NCBI GenBank assembly: GCA_008973525.1
Contig: WACJ01000520.1
Coordinates: 1,798,001-1,862,000 of the forward strand
Reading direction: 5' to 3'
Length of the DNA stretch: 64,000 bases
From: Stenopsyche tienmushanensis
Taxonomy: Eukaryota; Arthropoda; Insecta; Trichoptera; Stenopsychidae
The notes beneath the pieces were generated by a model. The model made no database searches. It saw nothing but the letters and a program-made list of their open reading frames with translations, and had not been told where the DNA came from. Shown piece by piece: positions 35,695 to 46,570 of this stretch. Within the stretch, counting starts at the first letter, position 1. Every line of letters starts with the position of its first letter. A program made the translations under genes and the position numbers.

Positions 35695-36018
35695 TTCTAC
35701 TTTACACGAATCAACACTGATTGAATCTGTCCATTTTTATAATATATACTAAGTTTTCTAATCCCACTTTTCTTCATTATCGTTATGTTCAGGTATCGCG
35801 AGCCGCGCATTCGTCATATCAGCGGTTCGAAAAGCGGACCGATTGAGCATACAAACCTTACGGCCACTCCGTCCTCTTTTTAGAGCTTTTGGCGACTTTT
35901 CTATGATCTTTACTATCACGGAAACAACGTAGCGTCTAGACACCTTCTATCATAGTATTTTTTTACAATAATAATAGCCATGTATACGTTAGGTCGGATA
36001 CTTTTGGGACTATCTTTG
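35695..36018 (-). mobile_element. Mariner family F3 derivative (MITE-like), copy at 35.9 kb
   Basis: Inverse orientation to the 31.2 kb copy and of nearly the same length. Its TIR is the inverse of CCAAAAGTATCCGACCTAAC at about 35990-36012. The minus frame (35943-35758) reads MSRRYVVSVIVKIIEKSPK, close to MSRRYVASVIVQIIRNAAK of the other copy. It is followed by the shared hairpin and ends in TGTAAAGTAGAATGGTTGAG. Confidence 0.65.
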
Positions 36019-36149
36019 TATATTATTTTATACCATATAATAGTATTTAACATATTGCATTTCCACGGGCGCTTCATACCCTAGTTACGGCTCTGCTCTC
36101 GGGATATTTTGTAGTTTATACTCGCGGTAGTCACGCGATTTTGACAGTA

Positions 36150-36586
36150 TTCCGTTATGGACATCCTGGGCACCCATCTCATACACAACTGACATGTTGT
36201 CGACTCATCACATCACTACCATAAATTTCCACAAGCTTTCGATAGATATTCGCGGCGATATTGTTCTGCGAAGATAAAAAAAAACGGATGTCCACGTGGA
36301 TCTCGCGCGAACGTTAGGTAGTGAAAGCACACGATGATCTTTCCATCGGAAGAATTTACTATGACTGAACAAAATGGCCGATAAACACGCGGGACTAAGC
36401 AAACTGACCGTTAACATTCACGCCAAGTGTGTCAACTTCGAAACGAAAAAAATCCCTCGGTGTCAGAAGCCCTTGTTACCTTAATTTTAGGTGATTATCG
36501 TAGCTTATAGCATCGTAACTGAACAAACCAAAACCAAATAAAATGACTGTTAAGATCCACCGTACTACTTTCTAGATGACCCTCTG
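36150..36586 (-). mobile_element. Mariner family F1, 5' portion
   Basis: The right end is the inverse of GGTCATCTAGAAAGTAG next to TA at 36587-36588. On the minus strand MERSSCAFTT begins at 36346. After a stop the reading continues with SSQNNIAANIYRKLVEIYG and SDVMSRQHV, resembling the first helix-turn-helix of mariner transposases (AAEIHRxLxxVYGxDVMS). About 90 bases near the terminus (36490-36586) look duplicated relative to other F1 copies. The left end is not found. Confidence 0.7.
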
Positions 36587-36589
36587 TAT

Positions 36590-37760
36590 AATATCGTATA
36601 ATATCCTGTTTATGTTTTGTTTGCTTCTATGTGCATGACACAGAATATATGCAAAACGGCATCCTATCCGCTCCTTGCGCCATATTTATATACATTTTTT
36701 GTGGGTCCTGCCAAACTTCTGACAGATAGCTGATGGACGCGTCGCTTCTAAAAAATAATTACACGACCTTTTTAGTTGGCCAATTCAAATATTACCCGGG
36801 GAAAAAATGTTGGCACAGTACAAAAAGCGTTTTTAGTGTCCGCAATAAAGCTGAGTCACATCGAAGCACTTGGCTGTGGGCTTTTTTATCGGATCAGGCT
36901 AATTGATTCCATTACGGTCAAACTTAGCCTTAATGTTCGGACCGAAAGTGGCACTAAAAAAAGCCGTGTATGTGCGCTCATACGGTTTTGCCAGGAATTC
37001 GTTCACTAATAGTAACAGCCCGCGAAAAAAACCCCGATTTACATTCGGGCATTATTTCCCATTGTGCGGACGTGAATCAATCCGAGCATTAATGCTCGCC
37101 AAAAAATTGAATGGACGCCGGCTAGAATAGTAATTTGGCTTTTATTTTAATTACACTTCACCGTGAAAAATAGTTTGAGAAGATTGATAAAGATAACTCA
37201 CTGGCGGCGATGATCTCTGACAGGCCGTTTGAACCCTGGCTTCGCATAGTCCGTTCGCGCCGAGAGCGCATTTTCACGGCATTGTTCCCAGTCTGGACGC
37301 ATTCCCGGATGGACGCACACATGTGGCTCTTTATAAATACATCATCACATGCGAACATGTCAAATGCACCATGACAACCGAATTACATTAAACGCACAAT
37401 GCTCGTACACGATGCTATGCGGGGAGGCTCTATAAGTCTATAAACGGATTGTCGAACACGCATCGCGTGCCTTCCTTTGGAAGCTCTTCGATAAACCCTA
37501 ATGGAGTCCAACTACCGTGGCCCACGGGGACCTCTTTCGAATATCCTTATCTAGATGAATAATGCCTCTTATGAGATTTATTCCCGAGTAGGGGATCCAT
37601 GATTTAAATGTCTTAGATTGCGCCGTCACATGCGGTCGAAATCAATTTTATGAGTCTCATTTTGATTAACCGGCGTACAAACGCTCTTATCCGACCCGTT
37701 TGAAGCCGGCAATTTAAGGGTTAATTGAAAATGTCGATGTAATTATAGAAACACGCTACT
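36590..37760. other. GC-balanced single-copy block, no gene recognised
   Basis: Overlapping + frames at 36776-37130 show no domain. CpG-containing, no shared repeats. Confidence 0.35.
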
Positions 37761-37762
37761 TA

Positions 37763-37955
37763 CTAGGGTCATCTAGAAAGTTACATTACAAGGGCTTCTG
37801 ACACCAGTGGAAAAAAATTGTTTCAAAATTGGCACACCTGGCGAGTCACTTAAATTTGTTTGATCTCACGTGGTTATCGACCATTTTGTTCAGTTACTGT
37901 AAATTCTTCCGATGGAGAGGTCGTCGCGCTTCCGCCACCTCCAATCTATGCAATA
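37763..37955 (+). mobile_element. Mariner family F1, 5' end with intact TIR
   Basis: TA at 37761 followed by CTAGGGTCATCTAGAAAGTT, the clearest F1 terminus, then the CTTCTGACACC leader and GACCATTTTGTTCAG block. ATG at 37911 opens MERSSR. Truncated about 40 bases into the frame and followed directly by family B repeat. Confidence 0.65.
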
Positions 37956-37974
37956 TCTGCATAAATAAACATCT

Positions 37975-38205
37975 CATTGTACATAAATAAATAAACACTG
38001 TCGATAGAACACATATGCGGTAATTTCTTCAAGTAATTCACACATCATTATTAGTCAATAAATTTGGGTTAACGATCTATACAATCGTACGATGTACGCA
38101 AGATATTCTCTCCGTCTCTGTCTGTCTTCGATCTCAACGTGTAAGAATATTCTTTCTGAATTACTGGAATTCGCTCGCATATACGCGATCATACAGGCTA
38201 ATCCT
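37975..38205 (+). repeat. LTR-like repeat family B, copy at 38 kb
   Basis: CATAAATAAATAAACACTGT, AATTTCTTCAAGTAATTC, AATTTGGGTTAACGATCTAT, ACAATCGTACGATGTACGCA, CTCTCCGTCTCTGTCTGTCT and GAATTCGCTCGCATATACGC in family order. Confidence 0.5.
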
Positions 38206-39822
38206 GGTTTTTCTGCATTAAATTTCGCCTACTTGTTTAGTAAAATTGGTGTAATTCTTAAACCTGCTAATAGATTGAAACGAAATTTAACAAGCGGTTT
38301 TAAAACAGTTGATTGCATTGATATATGTTAACATAACAGTGGTTTTCAATCTGTGGCGCGTGTAAAAATATGATAAAGTATAAAAAAATATAATTTATGA
38401 TACTAACCATATGAGCAATTAGAACATTCGAGCACACTCAACATGTGAGTGCATACTCATCAAAGGGTCATGTCTAAAATTTAAAAATGTAATCAAAAAA
38501 TATAATTGTTTCCTGATAAATACCACTGAAACCTCTCCAATATCGACTATTCTATCTCCATTTTGTATTGTGAATTTTTTTCCATTGCGTTGTTGATCCA
38601 CTTTAAGAAGCAGTGGATGAAGAGTGAATGAAAAAGTCGTAATATACTACATTCAATATAATATACTATCGTCGTGCTTTTATGCTCCGTGTATATAAAG
38701 GGATGTGGATGTGAATATTATGATATTCGAGGCATTTCGACTCAAAAACAAAATAATAATTTTATGGAGACCTCATAAAACTTCGTTCGCATCAAAAACT
38801 TGGAATATAGATCGAAAACATGGCGATTTAATGTTTTCGGGGTTGAAATATTGCATAAATCTATCATTGATATTTTTTTCGTTGTGTTCACATCCAAATT
38901 TGTCCAATGTAATGCATGAAACTTCGAACAAATGTCGCCAGAGGTTGTGTCCGAGTTTTCTCAATTGTAATAAGTCGGGACGCTCGTTGAAGCTTCTGGA
39001 ATTAATTTAGATCGCTTTAAACAGCGTCGTTCCATAATTAAATTCGTATTATAATTTGTATTAAAGTACAGAGCTTAAGTTATTCGAAAGCTCTGCGAGC
39101 TTTGTGTGTAATTGAAGGAAGAATCCGGGCGAATGGAGCTTCTTCGATAGTCAACACTCAAATCGGGATTTTCTTCAATGCTCGTCTGCAAATCTTCCCA
39201 ATCTAATTTCCACGTGTAGCATCCCTTCGCCCCTAAGCCTGCAAGTACCACTTCCACGTAATAATTTGACACACAAACTTACTCAGCGTCGTACTAATCC
39301 TCGCCGCTGATTGCGTTTGCTTAATGTAAATTGTGTGTTTTCCCGCAGTTAAATTGTTTTTCAACGCTGAGGAAATGTCGCTTTACCTAACTCTGTGGTT
39401 GAGTTAAGCTTTCACTATATATTTCTACACTTTGTTACATACACATCGGCCCCGGGGCAACACTGAGAGCTTTCCAAACTTTCGCGCAATTAAAGAAAAG
39501 AGAGGTGCGTAAATACGACGACGCCTGAAAGCCTCCGTCGCCTTCAGCAGCCGGTTGAATTTTTCCCGGACGAAATGTTAATTTCAGTCTTACAAATGGC
39601 CATTGCTATGCCTGGAATATTTCTATATGACAATCTTGGGAGACCGTATGAAAAGGCGAACAGGAATTCCACTGTATATCGATGGAGCCATTGTTCGGTG
39701 TATTATTAAGTTTCTTAGATATTTTCCCTTGTGTTGGCAGAATATGAGGGCTGTAGACTCACCCCTTGAGAGTAATAATAATATTAAATAATCGAAAATG
39801 ATCCTTTATTATTTGGAGGGAG
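38206..39822. other. Mostly single-copy block, no gene recognised
   Basis: A TTAA-family-like piece (CATGTGAGTGCATACTCATC) lies at 38440-38462 and recurs at 43333. A coding-looking antisense frame at 39075-39272 was considered and rejected. Otherwise nothing recognised. Confidence 0.35.
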
Positions 39823-39825
39823 ATT

Positions 39826-40085
39826 CAAATATAAACCGGAATTATGCTGTACAATTAGAAATGTATGAAAATACAAATGAAATATCTTATTTTTCTACAC
39901 AGTTTCTTTTATAAGAAATCCATTTATTCCATTGGAATTGAAGCATCTTGATTCCGTCACTGAATAAAAAGGGCGAGAAGTGATATCCTCTGTTGCGCAA
40001 CGCATAATTATTCTCATAAACGAATGCATACAAACAAATGAAATTTGATGATTTTATGACACAATTTTGTGATGTTCCTCTAAGC
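39826..40085 (+). mobile_element. Mariner family F2, nonautonomous fragment
   Basis: Starts with the F2 end ATTCAAATATAAACCGGAAT, continues like the left end of the 8.29 kb copy (ATGAAAATACAAATG, CCATTTATTCCATTGG). After a deletion it jumps to the inverse of the other end region (TGTTGCGCAACGC). So both end regions are joined without any transposase sequence. Confidence 0.6.
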
Positions 40086-40149
40086 AAACCCCAAATGTTT
40101 GATTGGGTTTAAAAGTGTATTTTAAAGATTTGACGTCAAATACATTCGG

Positions 40150-40372
40150 ATATGGCATCTGATCGCGAGACGTTCATGCGTCATATCAGCGGTCCGAAAA
40201 GTGGACCGGTTGGAAACATTGCTGTGAAACTTCGTTAAAACACGTTGTTTTTGTTCCATTGTGAGCAAATGCGGTACCTATCTTGCGCACAGCTTTCTCG
40301 TGTCCAATTTTTCCAGTCAATATGCGATTTACAGCATTTTTTTGATAGACTTACCATATCTGTTAGGTGACG
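40150..40372 (-). mobile_element. Mariner family F3 fragment with transposase remnant
   Basis: On the minus strand a frame reads TRKLCAR-stop-VPHLLTMEQKQRVLTKF at about 40305-40230, the WVPHLLT motif region of mariner transposases. It is then joined to the F3 hairpin GGTCCACTTTTCGGACC and GATATGACGCATGAACGTC. Frameshifted and truncated. Confidence 0.65.
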
Positions 40373-40456
40373 CACTTACAGTTGATGATCATCCAATACC
40401 AATTTATTGATTTTCTTCGCTTTTTCGCGCTGTTCGTTTAACCGACTTCGTCTAAC

Positions 40457-40540
40457 ATTTCCTTCAACATGATGCATTTACTACAACTCGATTCTAATAA
40501 TGGGAAATATAATTGATACGGGGTTCAGATTTTTTCAGAA
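40457..40540 (+). repeat. TTAA-family e fragment
   Basis: CAACATGATGCATTTACTAC, AACTCGATTCTAATAATGGG and TGATACGGGGTTCAGATTTT match family e; the AATATCGATATG part is deleted. Confidence 0.45.
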
Positions 40541-40689
40541 TTTGATATGGTGTACCAAATACATATTATCGTAGTGCGCAAGGATTATCTCTGAATTGAA
40601 ATTGCTCTTCCGGACCGTCAAATGTCAGTTTGTGTAATTCCAGTGTTGGGAAATATGTTTCAGAATTTACTCTGAAGAAGATGGTAACC

Positions 40690-40830
40690 CTATTTTAATA
40701 AATAAACCTTGACACTGTCGATAGCACACAATATTCATTCATTTCTTCGCCTAAACATGATAAATACTAATATCGCGATAAATTTGGGTTATCGTTATCG
40801 ATCGATATAAATATTCAAATATTTCAAAAT
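40690..40830 (+). repeat. LTR-like repeat family B, short copy
   Basis: AATAAATAAACCTTGACACT, GTCGATAGCACACAATATTC, TTTCTTCGCCTAAACAT and TTTGGGTTATCG blocks. Confidence 0.45.
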
Positions 40831-41029
40831 ATAACTATCCAAAATGTTCGCTTAGATAAAATACGTATTATTCAAACAAGAACTAAATGTATGAAAACCT
40901 GTTTCACTATCAGTATTCAAGTTTTTGTCATGTTGCTGCATTTAAATGCTTTTATTCTAAATAGAAGATAAGCAAATTATATAGTCACCTGTTTTTTGTT
41001 GTTGTTTTAAATGGTTATGAATACGTTGT

Positions 41030-41122
41030 ATTGATTCGTTGATGAGTAATCACGCATATGTGCGTTCTTGCTATAAAGGTACCCCTACACGTCTAAATGT
41101 TACGAAAAACAATTCATAGCGC
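41030..41122 (+). repeat. TTAA-type repeat family c, deleted copy
   Basis: TTCGTTGATGAGTAATCACG and CATATGTGCGTTC are joined directly to TTGCTATAAAGGTACCCCTA and CACGTCTAAATGTTACG, so about 80 bases found in the other copies are missing. Confidence 0.5.
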
Positions 41123-43265
41123 GAATTAAATTTCCTTGTGTAATTTATGTTTTGGCCCGTTCTGAAATAAGAAATTGTGCGAGTTTTCATGATATTTCAT
41201 TCAGGGTCTGCTGCATTCAATTATCTTTTTATCGTCTTATCGCCGGGCGTTTCTTTTTTGCTGCGGTCGTTTGTGTCTTTCGACGACGGTTCTATTTTCG
41301 CCGTCGAACTTGCAAAACGTAACGCTGCAGATAATTGAATTTGCTCGACGATTTCATTGTGCGATTATTTTCGCAGCGTTTATGTATCGTTTTGCAGGCG
41401 GGAATGCCTTATAGCGCCTAGGTGCAAATTGAATCACGTCCGAGGAGCTGCGGATGTGTATGTGTGCCGGGAGCTTTTGAGTGAAAGCTTAATTCAAAGG
41501 AGGCTCTATGTGTCTTCTTCTGAACAACGCCTTTCGCTTGTTAACTTAATGAGCGGCGGAAGCTCGCGAAATGAGATTTAGACAATCTCCTAAGACCCGA
41601 CGCCTCTACCACCCATTCACTGCGCACCTCAAACGGCTTCTTTGTCTACGCTTGTTTGTTTGTGTATCGGGGCCATTATGAATGAAGATGAGTTGATGAG
41701 AGCCTCTTCATGATATTCAGACCATTCTTCGTTAAGGCGACTTTATTAGAAGCCATTGAGGGCTGCGTAAATGGCGCATAATTAAAAGATTCGCAGGGCT
41801 TTCGTCCTTTTGCGAAAAAATGTCTTTGGAATATAGGGCCACTGTTTTATAGCCCTGCCGCGAGTGCGCGGTTTGCATTCCGGCACTGACTTGGAATGCC
41901 CTGAGCGCGTTCAAGAATTTGCTCTTCAAGTCCCTCGACGCTTTCATTTACAGTAGAAAATAAGCTGCTCAAACAAATTCCACAAATATTAAATAGGATG
42001 TAATTTTCGCAGGCAAGTGCAATCTCATCATAAAATCGCATTTTTCGCCGGAAAATAATATTTACAAGGCGGGAGGAATTCAAATTATATCACTTTCTGA
42101 GTGTGGTCCGGAAGAATTATTCGTTTATTGTCCCCGCGACGTGTAGGGTACGGAAAAAGGGATGACATTAATGAATTACCGCGGGAAGTACAGGATTATT
42201 TATGCCCTGTTTTATGGCCAACTTTTCACTGGACTCGTCATCGTAAATCTTCCGTATAATTTATTGGAAACGTACTTAATTCTATTACGTTATAAATCAT
42301 GGAATAGCAAAAATGTTTACGCATTAACGTTGCGATTCGGGCGAGGACCTGTCAGAGGAGGCCTGGAAATGATGGACAGCGCTTGGGATGAGGATCTTCG
42401 TCTGCTCTTCATATTTTCTTCGTTTCGATGAAATTTGACCTCTGGGGGAGAAAAGTCCCAGATCTTGCCACAAAAGTGTATTTCATATTTTTACGCCAGA
42501 CGAGGCTCGTATGTCATGTTTTAACCTCGACGACCCCTTTTAAGGTGCACAAACCCAAGACATAAACCACACAAATAATAGCCGATTTTTGACCTCCGAC
42601 CGCGCTTTCTATGCCTTACTCAATCTTAGAAGAACGATTTTTTTCCAATGCCATTGCTCAAGTATCATCAGACTCGCTCTGGTACGGAAAAAGGAAAGTG
42701 GTATTCGCTGCAAGGCGCCAAACCGCCCGAAAGCTCACAGGTCATTTTTTTGTTGTTGATTGGCGAGCTTTTTCACTTTTCATGGGAACATCGAGGCATT
42801 TGCCTAGAAATCCGATTAAGACAGCATCATCGATCTGACGCCTGTTGTCGCCTCGCAAATGGAGACATTTATTGCTATGCCGAGTCGGCGTTATCCCGTC
42901 ATCCTGTCGCACATCTTCCCCATAAATCACTGTCATGGATTCCCGGTTAAGCCTGCGCTGCGAAACCACGCTTGGACACACCTGAACCGCGAAGTAAATC
43001 TCAACACCTGACACTTGACGGAAGGCAAAGTACACCCTGATTGAAATACTGCCTGCAGTCGAAGCAGGAAGACTTCAAAACTTGCATGATGGACGCGATA
43101 AATAACATTTAAATATTAGCTTATATTTCAATGATGTTGATTTGAAATATTGGACAGACGATAAAAGACAATCGTCTCTCGGTTGTCTGTGTTTCCGTCA
43201 GAACGCTATATGTTCCATCGGAACGTGACAAAACATCATCATCTGAATACAAGCACATTATTAGA
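41123..43265. other. GC-balanced single-copy block, no gene recognised
   Basis: The longest repeat-free part of the window. Open frames at 41357-41581 (+), 41732-42083 (-), 42162-42431 (+) and 42742-43035 (-) carry no domain I know. The last contains a 56-base AG-to-GT segment (42981-43036, minus) that could be a tiny exon; see rejected items. Confidence 0.35.
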
Positions 43266-43362
43266 AAACAAATATCAATGGCGCTCGCAGCATATGCGTG
43301 CATACTCTCTCTGGATCAATCGATTCAATATGTGAGTGCATACTCATCATATGGTTAAATAG
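43266..43362 (-). repeat. TTAA-ended repeat, two nested termini
   Basis: Two copies of a CATATGxGxGTGCATACTC motif at about 43290 and 43333. The second ends in the inverse of TTTAACCATATGATGAGTAT. The latter resembles the family c terminus with a different inner part. Confidence 0.4.
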
Positions 43363-43479
43363 AAGATCTATGAATGTATGGTGAAATTTATTTTAATGCT
43401 AATTTAACGATTGTTACACAAATCATCATAAGGACATATTTTATTAAACTACTTTGATTTTTTTATTTATTAAATCGCG

Positions 43480-43640
43480 CTGTTTTCATTTGGTATATAG
43501 AAAATAGCACGTATCGTGCTGTGGTATTGCTGTAGCCCGTGTCAGCCATTGGTGACTGCCAATGATTGCGTCCCCGCTCAATGTCCACGACGCAACAATG
43601 GTGTCAGAAGTGGGATAACGGAAAAGACTGCAAATTTGGC
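43480..43640 (+). mobile_element. LTR 3' edge with tRNA-Leu primer-binding site
   Basis: TGGTGTCAGAAGTGGGAT at 43599-43616 equals the complement of the 3' end of an insect-type tRNA-Leu(CAA) including CCA. This is the standard place of a primer-binding site just after a 5' LTR, and ACA precedes it, compatible with an LTR end. No gag/pol follows: the region after 43640 is soon replaced by a mariner copy. A relic of an LTR retrotransposon; clade undetermined. Confidence 0.55.
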
Positions 43641-43710
43641 TGTTAATATGTCGAAATAAATCCATACATATTTACAGCGCCATTGCATTGGGATGATATG
43701 CTACATGCTA

Positions 43711-44265
43711 TTAGGGTGTCCCATAAGTTTCTTTCGTTTTCATATTAATTTTCACAATAATTTGTATTACATCAAATTTTCAATGTAAGAAATAAATAAT
43801 AATCTGAAGGGGCAATGTCCGGAGAGTATGGAGGATGAGGTAAAACATCCCAGTCAAATGATAATAATTTATTTTCTGACGAGCAAAGACACATGAGGCT
43901 TGGCGTTATCGTAATGAAAAACAACGCTTCGTCTATTCGCTAATTCGGGTCGATTTCTGACAATTGCATCCTTTAGATTGTCTGGATGGAAACGATATTT
44001 TGTTGAATTTATCGTTTCACTTTGCTGAAGTAGCTCATAACAAACTACCCCCTTTCTTTTTTTGGATGTAGGCCAGGTTTAGCTACAGTTAAAGCTTCTG
44101 TACCCTTGGTCCAAGACCGTTTACATTGGATATTCTCATAGAGTATCCAAATTTCAATCGCGAGTTAAAATTACATCCATATCGTTCATCTGCTTGTGAA
44201 TATTGGGTGACCCATCTGGGTGACCCAGATCTATGTAACGACAACTATGCAACAATTTCTTTGGG
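43711..44265 (-). pseudogene. Mariner family F4 transposase, C-terminal half
   Basis: TTAGGGTGTCCCATAAGTTT at 43711 is a mariner-like terminus. The minus strand then reads, from about 44110 down, AKPGLHPKKE, VCYELLQQSETINSTKYRF, NRPELANRRSVVFHYDNAKP and LLSFDWDVLPHPPYSPDIAP, ending in SDYYLF. The Asp of HYDN (about 43905) and the Asp of SDY are 34 residues apart, the D34D spacing of true mariners, with one frameshift and a stop between. The first catalytic Asp and N-terminus are missing and the right end is lost. A tandem 12-base duplication near 44215 is local. Confidence 0.85.
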
Positions 44266-45340
44266 AAAATCGCGCGATTTTAAGGAATGATTAGCTTTGT
44301 TTGAAAGGTACTCATGTATTTCAAATACGATCCTGTTTTTTCCCCGCTGAAAGAATCGATATTCATGACATAAAACCGTTGTTTTATTTTGCATTCATTC
44401 GTATGTGTGGTGCCTTGGAATGAACACACTCTAGCCTTTATTGTCTTCCTAGCCGTGAAAATGACACGGGGAACAATCACCCGGATGAACATAGAAAAGA
44501 CAATTCTTTGCAAAGTACATAGGCAAGCGCGAAAGGCTCTACCTGATATCCACAGAAAGAGCATTGCCGGAGAAAATTGCCAAAATTTCCCCGAACGAAG
44601 GACGTTTGTATACACTTTTATGCGCTCCCAAATTGAACCGTCGTAATTGCTCAGCTCATTTTTTCAGGATGCTTCTGGTCGACATGATGGGCTTATAATT
44701 TGGCAGGAAATGCTCCATAAGCCTATTATTCGCCCGGCGATAATATCTTTTTAATATCTTGGCAGTCTGTAAGCTGTGACAACAGTTTAGCCGACGTGCG
44801 ATACAAATTGTCATGTGACGGTGACTGGTTGCCACGTCCCGGTAAGCAGGGTTCAATGTTCCTCGCGGAGTACTTTTTGCAGCACCAGATTACATCGCAC
44901 ATCCTAACTGTTCATTATCTCGGATCATATTCATGACCGACGCTAGTAGGGATAGACGTCCGAGGCGTTTAATTAGCTCAAAGCCGGGATATACGAGGTC
45001 CTTGTAAATCACGCTGACGCGTTAGACGGGACGGTGCGCGTTTTTCTGCCTCCGCGCGCAGAAGTGACCCCAAATGATATGTTGGGCCTTGCAAAAAATC
45101 AGATTAAGAAGTAGCAGGTGTAAATTACCTTCATTGGGAGCGTAAATTGTATCGTATTATATTAACGATGGCTACTTTGGACAGATTAGCAATGCTTTAT
45201 GAGTCGAAATTGGCGGTAATAAAATTAGTATCTTCGCATTATTTTTGAATGGCGATTCACAAAAAGCGAGCTATTAAGGCTTAGATTGCATTTGGAATCG
45301 TCGATGAAAAGATTAGGCTGATTTCTGCAAGCATTTTAAT
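44266..45340. other. GC-balanced single-copy block, no gene recognised
   Basis: Frames at 44280-44615 (-) and 44389-44646 (+) overlap in antisense. No motif recognised. Confidence 0.35.
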
Positions 45341-45344
45341 AACG

Positions 45345-45420
45345 GATAAGTCTCTCAGAATCGCGCAACGTGAATCAAGCTTGTATATCAATAAAACAAC
45401 CTAAACACTTTTGATAGTAT
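45345..45420 (+). repeat. LTR-like repeat family B, short copy
   Basis: CGCAACGTGAATCAAGCTTG, TATATCAATAAAACAACC and CACTTTTGATAGTAT blocks. Confidence 0.45.
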
Positions 45421-45430
45421 TGAGCTCCAT

Positions 45431-45487
45431 AATAGCGCTTTTCGCAATATTTGAAAATATTTAGACGTGTAGGGGTACCTTTACAGC
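45431..45487 (-). repeat. TTAA-type repeat family c, inner end
   Basis: Inverse of CTGTAAAGGTACCCCTACAC, GTCTAAATATTTTCAAATAT and TGCGAAAAGCGCTATT; the TTAA-proximal part is missing. Confidence 0.5.
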
Positions 45488-46200
45488 AAAATTAAATCCT
45501 TTACTAGTAAATACGTCTTCAACTATTTTTTTCAAATCGAAATGGTCTTCCAAATATAACAATTTCGATTCATAATCATGAAATTGAGCCGTAAAATTGC
45601 AATCCGCTTTTTTTGCACGCTGTTGATTTTGCTCCCACACAAACACCATGGCTCTCGATCAACTTTTTACGACGATCAATAATAACTATATTGCAGAAAT
45701 CGGTGCGCATTAATACGATTTAATGATGTCCCAACCATGTCATTATCCGGGAAGAGCGACCGGTGCTATTTTTTACCGGACGGAAAGAATTCAAGTTCTA
45801 TTGGCGATGGTTTTTTCTTTGAAATTTATCGTCGTCATTCCTTGCCTATTAACTTTCATCCCGGCGCGGGCTGCAATAATGATGCATTTTACAGATCGCT
45901 GCATTTCCACTCCCGGGTGTGCAGCGTTGCACCCACACATTCGACGCTGCAACTGTTGCAATAAATGCAGAAAAAACTGCATCCTTCGTGCAAATAAAAT
46001 TCAGTTGCAATTGCCGACGATCTGCCTTCGCGATGGCGGCCGTTTATCAGACGTCTAAGTTGTACGGTGAATCCAAATGAAATATTGTCATGTGTGACGA
46101 TCCATTAATTTTATATCGAAATCTGAACATCCGCAACTATCCCGTGGATGTTACACCGTTGTAAATGCGTATATTTTGTACTTAAACTTATATAGATATG
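45488..46200. other. Single-copy block, no gene recognised
   Basis: A 62-codon antisense frame (45461-45649) has protein-like composition but runs into the repeat. Overlapping frames at 45723-46058 show no domain. Confidence 0.35.
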
Positions 46201-46202
46201 TC

Positions 46203-46266
46203 ATGGCATCTAATCGCGAGGCGCTCGTTTGAAGTATCAGCAGTCTGAAAGGCGGACCGGTTGGAT
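46203..46266 (-). mobile_element. Mariner family F3 fragment
   Basis: Inverse of the F3 hairpin block (CGGTCCGCCTTTCAGACTG) with GCGAGGCGCTCG and GCATC, cut off by dimeric repeat R. Confidence 0.45.
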
Positions 46267-46570
46267 ACATTATTATAAATATGATCAAACAAACAAACAT
46301 TGCTTTTTATATATAAGATCTACCGTAAGCTAATTATATTATGCCTATATTATTTAAGAAAGTGCAAACATTAAATTGGTAAAGTTTTATCGCAATCGAA
46401 TGAACGGTATGGCAGCGCATTAAATACAGACAAACAAACATTGATTTGTATATATAAGACTATGCTTATGTTACTCGCGAAATCTTTATCAATTAGTGGA
46501 CGAAGTTTAATTGCAATCTGATGAACGGTATGGCAGCGCATTTCGAACGAACAAAACCCAATTTTTATAT
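46267..46570 (+). repeat. Dimeric repeat R, copy 3
   Basis: Joins the F3 fragment directly and lacks the GCGCGTTGCC leader. Two units, ending CGAATGAACGGTATGGCAGC and CTGATGAACGGTATGGCAGC, then CGAACAAAACCCAATTTTTA. Confidence 0.6.

Noticed and set aside
39075..39272. Antisense frame of 65 codons with coding-like composition (KLDWEDLQTSIEENPDL)
   Set aside because: No domain recognised and the possible acceptor (TACTTGCAG) lacks a pyrimidine tract. Not enough to call an exon, although it would be worth a protein search.
42981..43036. A 56-base minus-strand segment between TTTCAATCAG and GTGTGT that stays open
   Set aside because: Short AG-to-GT segments are common by chance, the donor is poor, and the strand is opposite to the recursive sites.
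44205..44235. Tandem GGGTGACCCA duplication as a regulatory element
   Set aside because: Lies in a decayed mariner copy and is a simple local duplication.
45461..45649. Antisense frame of 62 codons (starts MVFVWEQNQQ) as a gene
   Set aside because: Its 3' end lies in a family c repeat and no homolog is recognised.
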